A stretch of DNA of 11,158 bases from an uncultured bacterium (GTDB lineage: Bacteria; Gemmatimonadota; Gemmatimonadetes; Longimicrobiales; RSA9). The notes under the pieces were generated by a model. It had not been told where the DNA came from. It made no database searches and was given only the letters and a program-made list of their open reading frames with translations. The DNA is taken from positions 1 through 11,158 of the forward strand of contig CALBZE010000162.1 of the NCBI GenBank assembly GCA_937889645.1, given 5' to 3'. The translations under genes and the position numbers were made by a program. This document shows positions 6,388-11,158 of the stretch, piece after piece (within the stretch, counting starts at the first letter, position 1; every line of letters starts with the position of its first letter).

Positions 6388-7725
6388 ATGACCATGTTGG
6401 GCAGGCACCGGGGAGGAGTGGCCGTGGTGGCGGCGATGTGGGCATGCTGCTTGGCGGCCGGGATCCTCGCACCGTCGGAGGGGCTGGCGCAGCAGAAGGC
6501 GTCGCCCGATCTGTTGGCGGAGGCGGATACGCGGGCGGCGGCGGTCATGGACAAGGTGGTCGCCTGGCGCCGTGACATCCACCAGCACCCGGAGCTGTCG
6601 AACCGGGAGTTTCGGACGTCGAAGCTGGTGGCGGACCACCTGCGCTCACTCGGGTTGGAGGTGCGGACCGGGATCGCGCACACCGGGGTGGTCGGCGTGC
6701 TGCGGGGCGGGCGGCCAGGACGGGTCGTGGCGCTCCGCGCCGACATGGACGCGCTGCCGGTCACGGAGATGGTCGACCTGCCGTTCGCATCGAAGGTGCG
6801 ATCGGAGTACAACGGGCAGGAAGTCGGCGTCATGCACGCCTGCGGCCACGACAACCACGTGGCGATCCTGATGGGCGTGGCCGAAGTGCTGGCGGGGATG
6901 CGCGAGAAGATCGCGGGGACGGTCGTCTTCGTGTTCCAGCCGGCGGAGGAAGGCGCGCCCCCGGGCGAGGAGGGCGGCGCGGCGCTGATGCTGAAGGAGG
7001 GCGCCTTCTCGGACCCGCGCCCCGAGGCGATCTTCGGGCTGCACGTCATGCCGCTCGGGATCGGGCAGATCGCCTACCGCTCCGGCGGGCTCATGGCGGC
7101 GGCGGACAACCTGCGGATCGTGGTCCACGGGCGGCAGACGCACGGCGCGCAGCCGTGGGCGGGCGTGGACCCGATCGTCGCGGCCTCGCAGATCGTGATG
7201 GGGCTGCAGACGGTGGTGAGCCGTCAGGCCGAGCTGACCCGCGCGGGCGCCGTCGTCACGATCGGCAGCTTCAACGGCGGCGTGCGCCACAACATCATCC
7301 CCGACAGCGTCGTAATGCTCGGGACGATCCGCACGCTCGACCCGGACATGCAGCCGCGGATCCACGAGGCGATCCGCCGCACGGCGACGAACATCGCCGA
7401 GAGCGCGGGCGCGACGGCGACGGTCGAGATCTCGCCGATGGTCCCCGTCACGTACAACGACCCCGCCCTCACGGAGACCATGATCCCGACGCTGCGCCGC
7501 GTCGCGGGCGCGGAGAACGTGATGCTCGCCCCGGCGACGACGACGGCGGAGGACTTCTCCTACTTCCAGCAGGAGGTCCCGGGGCTGTACTTCTTCCTCG
7601 GCGTAGCGCCCGATCCGGCCACCGCCGCGCCGAACCACTCGCCGTACTTCTTCGCCGACGAGCGTGCGCTGCCGGTCGGCGTGCGGGCGCTGCTCCACCT
7701 CACGCTGGATTACCTCGGGAGCTGA
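6388..7725 (+). CDS. Exported M20-family amidohydrolase / N-acyl amino acid hydrolase
   Basis: This 445-residue metallohydrolase is of the IAA-amino acid hydrolase / hippurate hydrolase type (M20D). A signal peptide is visible (MTMLGRHRGG, then a hydrophobic stretch; cleavage likely after GLA near residue 34), so it acts outside the cytoplasm, which is unusual for many family members. Motifs in order: ALRADMDALPV (D119, D121), MHACGHDNH (C152, H154), FQPAEEG (E187 catalytic base, E188 metal ligand), GLHVMP (H219), the dimerisation domain with HGRQTHGAQPWAGVDP (about 247-262), TAEDFSYF (about 386-393) and PNHSP (H417). All expected two-metal site residues are present. The family removes acyl groups from N-acylated amino acids or peptides; the exact substrate cannot be told. 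It lies 47 bases after the PAS-BTAD gene on the same strand, so co-transcription is likely. Start 6388 is chosen for its GGAG and signal peptide. Confidence 0.92.
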   Translation: MTMLGRHRGGVAVVAAMWACCLAAGILAPSEGLAQQKASPDLLAEADTRAAAVMDKVVAWRRDIHQHPELSNREFRTSKLVADHLRSLGLEVRTGIAHTGVVGVLRGGRPGRVVALRADMDALPVTEMVDLPFASKVRSEYNGQEVGVMHACGHDNHVAILMGVAEVLAGMREKIAGTVVFVFQPAEEGAPPGEEGGAALMLKEGAFSDPRPEAIFGLHVMPLGIGQIAYRSGGLMAAADNLRIVVHGRQTHGAQPWAGVDPIVAASQIVMGLQTVVSRQAELTRAGAVVTIGSFNGGVRHNIIPDSVVMLGTIRTLDPDMQPRIHEAIRRTATNIAESAGATATVEISPMVPVTYNDPALTETMIPTLRRVAGAENVMLAPATTTAEDFSYFQQEVPGLYFFLGVAPDPATAAPNHSPYFFADERALPVGVRALLHLTLDYLGS

Positions 7726-7775
7726 TCGACCGGAGCGATCGGGCGATGACGGCCGGATCGAGGAGGCACGGCACG

Positions 7776-8168
7776 ATGGCGCGACCGAGAATGGGTCACG
7801 GACTTCCGGTCAGGGGCGACCGTGACGGGTTCACGTTCGTCGAGGCGCTCGTCAGTCTCATCGTGCTCGTGGTCGGCATGCTCGTCCTGTCACAACTCTT
7901 CGCGTACGCGGTTCGGGCGAGCTCGGCCAGCTACACGCGCACCGTCACCCAGATCCAGGTGCTCGATCTGGGCGAGCGAATGTGGCTGAACCTGGCCGAC
8001 CCGCACCGGGCCGTGGTGGAATGGCAGGAATTCAACAGGGCCGCATTCCCCGGGTGGGACGGGACGGTCTCCGCCGCCGGCGATGGGAGCTACGAGATCG
8101 TGGTTCGTGCGCCCGGCGCGGGGAGTTCCACCCATTACCTGATCCTCCCGCAGGAGGGGGCATCGTGA
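7776..8168 (+). CDS. Type IV prepilin-like protein, PilV-type minor pilin
   Basis: This 130-residue protein starts at ATG 7776, with AGGAGG (7761-7766) nine bases upstream; ATGs at 7746 and 7791 are alternatives. Residues 1-18 are a basic leader ending in Gly, cleaved by prepilin peptidase at G18/F19. The mature N-terminus FTFVEALVSLIVLVVGMLVL has the conserved Glu at mature position 5 and a single hydrophobic assembly helix (about 19-44). The FVEALVSLIVLVVGML pattern is typical of PilV-like minor pilins. The remaining 85 residues form a small globular head (GDGSYEIVVRAP near 103-113) that I do not recognise. It opens a tight three-gene cluster, with its stop overlapping the next start by four bases (GTGA), implying translational coupling. 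It would join a pilus or pseudopilus initiation complex in the inner membrane and periplasm. Confidence 0.85.
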   Translation: MARPRMGHGLPVRGDRDGFTFVEALVSLIVLVVGMLVLSQLFAYAVRASSASYTRTVTQIQVLDLGERMWLNLADPHRAVVEWQEFNRAAFPGWDGTVSAAGDGSYEIVVRAPGAGSSTHYLILPQEGAS

Positions 8169-8782
8169 CGAAAGCACTGTCGCGCGCCGTGCTGCCGCAA
8201 GGTGATCGAGGCGGCTTCACGTTGGCCGAGTTGCTCGTCACGATCGTCATCGTATCGGTCGTGATGACGGGCGCCGTGTCGGCGTTCATGAGCCTCGAAC
8301 GGGCCAGGGAGCAGCAGGAGGTCGTCCGGGACGTCCAGACCGAAGTGCACAGCGCCGTCGAGCAGATCGTCAGACTGTTGCGGAATGCCGATTCGGTGGC
8401 GACGACGAGCACTACATCGCGGCTCGAAGTCGTGGGCGGAATCGCGGGGACCACGTGCGGCGCATCCGTTTGCTGGGTCGAAGCGACGCCGTCCGAAGGG
8501 CTGAAGATCGGCCCCCAGGGCGGATCGGGGCGCGTGATCGCCGGCTCCGTGACCGCAGTGGATTTCCGGTACGGCCTGGACGCGGACGGGGATGGCAAAG
8601 TCGACTGCGGCACGAAGCCGACGACGGAGTGCTTTGGCGCCGCCGGCGCCAGAGCGGAAGACATCCTCGGCGTACTGATGCGGCTGCACTTCGGCGCGGA
8701 GCGCGGACGCGGGCGATTCGCGGACACGATCGTCGTCCACGCGGCGCTCCGATCGCGGGTACTCGAACGGATCAGCTTCTAG
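8165..8782 (+). CDS. Type IV prepilin-like protein, PilW-type minor pilin
   Basis: This 205-residue protein starts at GTG 8165, with AGGAGG (8152-8157) seven bases upstream and a four-base overlap with the previous gene. The leader (1-17) ends in Gly, and mature FTLAELLVTIVIVSVVMTGA carries Glu at position 5; the class III signal helix covers about 18-41. After it comes a helical stretch (EQQEVVRDVQTEVHSAVEQI, 49-68) and a head with four cysteines (98, 103, 148, 156) that could form two disulfides. A DADGDGKVD loop (139-147) looks like a calcium site. Length, the repeated arginines after the helix and gene order suit PilW/GspJ-like minor pilins. In-frame sequence continues upstream, but the GTG start is preferred for its ribosome binding site and correct leader length. 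Its stop TAG overlaps the AGGTGA that serves the next gene. Confidence 0.85.
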   Translation: MTKALSRAVLPQGDRGGFTLAELLVTIVIVSVVMTGAVSAFMSLERAREQQEVVRDVQTEVHSAVEQIVRLLRNADSVATTSTTSRLEVVGGIAGTTCGASVCWVEATPSEGLKIGPQGGSGRVIAGSVTAVDFRYGLDADGDGKVDCGTKPTTECFGAAGARAEDILGVLMRLHFGAERGRGRFADTIVVHAALRSRVLERISF

Positions 8783-8790
8783 GTGACGCC

Positions 8791-10356
8791 ATGAGAAACC
8801 ACCTCGATAGCAGTCCCGGCGGATACGCGCTGCCGATGGTGATCGTGCTGCTCCTCGTGGGCACGCTCGGCGGTGCGGCGGTGGCGTCCGTCGCCTTCCA
8901 TCAGGCGCGCGGCGCGGGCGCGTTGCACAGCTCGGTCATCGCGCTCCATATGGCGGAATCGGGTGCCGCCTACGTGGTGAATGGGCTGGCTTCCGGGGAG
9001 ATCGCATGGCCGGCGGATGGCACCTACGCCGGAGCCGACGTCGCGTTGCTCGGCGATGCGTCTCTCGTCGCACCGGGGCACGCCCACGGCTCGGGTCGGT
9101 GGTGGGTCGATTCGGTGACCGTGAGCGGCGACCAGGCCAGGATCTGGATCACCGGGGAGGGTCCGACGGCACGGGCGGGCCAGGCCGGCGGCTCGAGGCG
9201 GACCGTCGAGATCGAGTACGCCCGCGGCACGGCGGCGTACGCGATGCCGTTCGGCGACGCCGTCCGCGCGTGCAACGGCATCCATCTCAAGGGGTCGGCG
9301 ACGATCGATTCCTACGACTCGCGATCGGGCCCTTACAATGCGGCGTCCGCGCGAGCCAACGCAACCGTGACCACGCTCAACGGCGACATAACGCTCCCCG
9401 GCAACACGAAGATCCGCGGGAACGTGTACGTGAACGGCAACCTGACGTACGACGGGAGCGGGAGCGTCTTCGGTGAGGTCATCACGGTAGGCGACATCAC
9501 GTTCGGCGGCGGGACGCCCTGTCCGACGCACAACGTGCGGGCTGGCGGAACGGTGCATTTCCCGGGCTCCTGGTGGTGCACGGGGCAACGCGGACTGATC
9601 GTGCAGAACGCCAACGTCCCGCCGCCGCCGGACACGACGTGCGACATCCTGAACGTGTACGATTACGTGGATGCGCAGCTCGCGACTGCCCGCACGGGAA
9701 TCAGCAGCTACCAGAGTGGCAACTACTCGGGGTGGCTGGGCTACCCGGTCGAGTTCAATCAGAACGTCGCCTTTCAGTCAGGCCTGTCGGTAGGACCGAA
9801 CGATCTGGTGTTCGACGCCGGAACGGTCGACCAGATCTTCGTGGACGGCGACCTGAGGCTCGGGTCGAGCGGCACGATTCGAATTCGGGCGCCGTCGACG
9901 CCCGGGAGCAGCGGGCATGTCCGCATCTTCGTCGACGGGGACATGGTCTTGAATGGCGGCGCTAAGTTCATCGTGGAAGATGGCGCTTCCGTCGAATTCC
10001 TGGTGACGGGCAAGGTGGACATCGCCGGAGGCCTGACGAACGATGCAGCGCCAACCATCGTAACGAACGACCAACCGAAGCCATCCATCGCCATCTATAC
10101 CTCCTTCAGCGGAGCCGATGGCGTGCGCCTGGGCGGCTCGGTCACGATGTTCGCGTCGGTGTACGCCCCTAACACGAAGGTCACGACCACCGGGTCCGGC
10201 GCGTTCCACGGGTCGATCGTCGGCGGGTACGTCTCGATCGAAGGCTCGGGCGCGATCCACTTCGACGAGGCGCTGGCCGATGCCCAGGTCGGCAAGTCCA
10301 CGGTGGCGACCCAGTCCAAAGTGCTGGTCTGGACCGAGCTGCTCCGGCGGAGCTGA
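8791..10356 (+). CDS. Large PilX/GspK-like pilus tip protein with a beta-rich, bactofilin-like body
   Basis: This 521-residue protein starts at ATG 8791, with AGGTGA (8781-8786) four bases upstream, eight bases after the previous stop. The N-terminus has a short leader SSPGG, then YALPMVIVLLLVGTLGGAAV: a prepilin-like helix (about 12-36) with Met rather than Glu at mature position 5, as in PilX and GspK. A polar helix (about 40-68, HSSVIALHMAESGAAYVVNG) follows, which matches PilX N-terminal domains. The rest is Gly/Ser/Thr/Val-rich beta sequence with solenoid-like repeats: NTKIRGNVYVNGNLTYDGSG (205-224), FVDGDLRLGSSGTI (350-363), FVDGDMVLNGGAKF (380-393), and a closing module FHGSIVGGYVSIEGSGAIHF (472-491). 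Cysteines at 161, 244, 263 and 284 may pair. PilX is usually under 200 residues, so most of this is an added domain. I infer a tip or adhesion role; the body's function is unknown. Confidence 0.78.
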   Translation: MRNHLDSSPGGYALPMVIVLLLVGTLGGAAVASVAFHQARGAGALHSSVIALHMAESGAAYVVNGLASGEIAWPADGTYAGADVALLGDASLVAPGHAHGSGRWWVDSVTVSGDQARIWITGEGPTARAGQAGGSRRTVEIEYARGTAAYAMPFGDAVRACNGIHLKGSATIDSYDSRSGPYNAASARANATVTTLNGDITLPGNTKIRGNVYVNGNLTYDGSGSVFGEVITVGDITFGGGTPCPTHNVRAGGTVHFPGSWWCTGQRGLIVQNANVPPPPDTTCDILNVYDYVDAQLATARTGISSYQSGNYSGWLGYPVEFNQNVAFQSGLSVGPNDLVFDAGTVDQIFVDGDLRLGSSGTIRIRAPSTPGSSGHVRIFVDGDMVLNGGAKFIVEDGASVEFLVTGKVDIAGGLTNDAAPTIVTNDQPKPSIAIYTSFSGADGVRLGGSVTMFASVYAPNTKVTTTGSGAFHGSIVGGYVSIEGSGAIHFDEALADAQVGKSTVATQSKVLVWTELLRRS

Positions 10357-10390
10357 CCGCCGCCCGGGGTGACGCCGCGGTCGGGTGATT

Positions 10391-10428
10391 CGAAGGGGCG
10401 GGGGTGAACGATCACCTCCGCCCCTTCG
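10391..10428. terminator. Bidirectional hairpin terminator between the pilin cluster and the TetR gene
   Basis: A 17-bp stem (10391-10407 with 10412-10428; one G-T mismatch that can wobble as G-U on one strand) encloses a four-base loop ACGA. It lies in the 121-base gap between two convergent genes, where a shared terminator is expected. Neither side has a real T-run, which is common in very GC-rich bacteria. The remainder of the gap shows only a short GACCGC/GCGGTC repeat (10355-10360, 10377-10382). Confidence 0.75.
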
Positions 10429-10477
10429 TCATGCAGTTCGGGCGCCCGGTCCGGCTCCCATCGGCGCAACTGCAGCG

Positions 10478-11050
10478 TCAGGCCGTGATGCTCGCGAACA
10501 GGCGATCCAGCGCGCGATAGTACGAATCGCGGAAGGACTCCTGCGTTCCCGCCACCGCCCCGGCCAGGTAGAGGGCGATCAACCCGTGCATTTGCGCCCA
10601 GACCTCGATCGTGAGCTGGCCGGGGTCGCCGTTGGGGATCAGCCCGGCGCGCATGCAGTCGTCGAGACGGTCCCGGATGAAGGCGTATGCCCGGACGCGG
10701 ACCGTGCCCACGGTTCGGCGCTCCGTCGGCGAATCGGGCTCGTCGAGGAAAAAGGTCCGGTAGAGCTCGGGATGGTCGAGCGCGAAGTCCAGGTAGGCCT
10801 GCCCCGTGTAGACGAGCCGGTGACCGACCTGCTCGTACTCGAGGACCCGGTCCAGGTACGACTGGAACGTCTGCAGGTCCTCGGCGCGCAGCGCCTGGAT
10901 CAGCTCGTCCTTGTCCTTGAAATGGCGGTACAGCGCGGTCGCGGTCACGCCGACGCGGGCCGCGATCGTGCGCATCGTGAGGTGGTCGGCGCCGAGCTCG
11001 CGTTGGATCTGGCGCGCGGCATCGAGAATACGAGTTCGCGTGTCGCTCAT
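10478..11050 (-). CDS. TetR/AcrR-family transcriptional regulator with a WHG-type C-terminal domain
   Basis: This 190-residue repressor-type protein has an N-terminal helix-turn-helix at about 25-47 (LTMRTIAARVGVTATALYRH, then FKDKDEL), preceded by the usual first helix TRILDAARQIQREL (6-19). The C-terminal ligand-binding and dimerisation part contains VWAQMHGLIALYLAG (150-164), the Trp-x-x-x-His-Gly pattern that names the WHG group of TetR C-terminal domains. Length fits the family. It starts at ATG 11050; no Shine-Dalgarno precedes it, yet the N-terminus is typical. A 12-bp palindrome touches the start codon, suggesting autorepression. It converges on the pilin cluster, separated by a hairpin terminator, so it probably controls itself and a gene beyond the right edge rather than the pilins. 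The ligand is unknown. Confidence 0.93.
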   Translation of the reverse strand: MSDTRTRILDAARQIQRELGADHLTMRTIAARVGVTATALYRHFKDKDELIQALRAEDLQTFQSYLDRVLEYEQVGHRLVYTGQAYLDFALDHPELYRTFFLDEPDSPTERRTVGTVRVRAYAFIRDRLDDCMRAGLIPNGDPGQLTIEVWAQMHGLIALYLAGAVAGTQESFRDSYYRALDRLFASITA

Positions 11051-11088
11051 GGGTTAACCCAAGTAAACGGCGGGGCGGGTGGTGTCAA
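11050..11088 (-). promoter_or_regulatory. TetR gene promoter with palindromic operator candidate
   Basis: On the minus strand a perfect -35 box TTGACA (11083-11088) is followed after 15 bases by TTTACT (11062-11067) as a possible -10 box. The spacing is shorter than the ideal 17, so the -10 is uncertain. The 12-bp perfect palindrome TGGGTTAACCCA (11050-11061) overlaps the expected transcription start and reaches the start codon, the position expected for an autorepressor operator. Confidence 0.5.
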
Positions 11089-11090
11089 GA

Positions 11091-11158
11091 GGGGCGCGCC
11101 TGCGGCGCGCGGGGGCGGCCGGCTGCGCCGGCGGGGGGCGGCGCCGCTGGCGCGGGGG
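11091..11158. repeat. Run of three GC hairpins alternating with G-tracts, continuing to the window edge
   Basis: Three short hairpins follow one another at about 22-23 base spacing: GCGCGCC-TGC-GGCGCGC (11094-11110), GCCGGC-TGC-GCCGGC (11118-11132) and GCGCC-GCT-GGCGC (11141-11153). Each has a three-base loop. G-tracts separate and flank them: 11091-11094, 11111-11115, 11133-11138 and 11154-11158. The stems differ in sequence but keep their pairing. The array lies upstream of the TetR promoter and is cut by the window end. Confidence 0.6.

Noticed and set aside
6646..7698. 350-codon minus-strand open frame opposite the M20 gene
   Set aside because: Arg/His/Asp-rich shadow of a gene with all catalytic motifs intact.
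1..11158. CRISPR array, tRNA/rRNA genes, transposase, integrase, toxin-antitoxin or defence genes
   Set aside because: None found: no regular spaced long repeats, no recognisable RNA gene, and every sizeable gene is explained by other families.

Overview
The window is very GC-rich and densely coding. It holds eight protein genes, seven of them complete, and no rRNA, tRNA, CRISPR array or recognisable mobile element. The gene mix points to a Gram-negative, environmental, proteolytic bacterium: large exported S9 and M14 peptidases, an exported M20 amidohydrolase, a SARP/BTAD-type regulator, and type IV pilus-like minor pilins. Gemmatimonadota is my best guess. That is inferred from gene content, not proven; other GC-rich phyla such as Acidobacteriota or Myxococcota remain possible.

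Layout. (1) Positions 1-4922, minus strand: a probable three-gene transcription unit. A CatE-like VOC protein is followed after 13 nt by an exported M14 zinc carboxypeptidase, then after 108 nt (containing a hairpin) by an exported S9-type peptidase whose catalytic C-terminus lies beyond the left edge. (2) Positions 4923-5113: a divergent intergenic region with candidate promoters both ways and a perfect inverted repeat in front of the regulator. (3) Positions 5114-7725, plus strand: a BTAD regulator carrying a C-terminal PAS domain, then an exported M20 amidohydrolase. (4) Positions 7776-10356, plus strand: three tightly packed prepilin-like genes (PilV-, PilW- and PilX/GspK-like positions). 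The last is unusually large, with a beta-rich, bactofilin-like body. (5) Positions 10391-10428: a strong bidirectional hairpin between convergent genes. (6) Positions 10478-11050, minus strand: a TetR-family regulator with a palindrome against its start codon and probably a leaderless transcript. (7) Positions 11091-11158: a run of three GC hairpins alternating with G-tracts, continuing to the window edge.

How the genes work together: the exported peptidases and the M20 hydrolase would degrade external peptides or N-acylated amino acids, and the PAS-BTAD protein sits where it could control the divergent hydrolase genes. The pilin trio would prime or cap a type IV pilus or type II secretion pseudopilus whose other parts lie elsewhere. 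I see no clearly new defence or mobile system. The items most worth a second look are the hairpin/G-tract array at the right end, the PAS-BTAD fusion, the giant PilX-like protein, and the M14 enzyme with Asp at the expected third zinc-ligand position.
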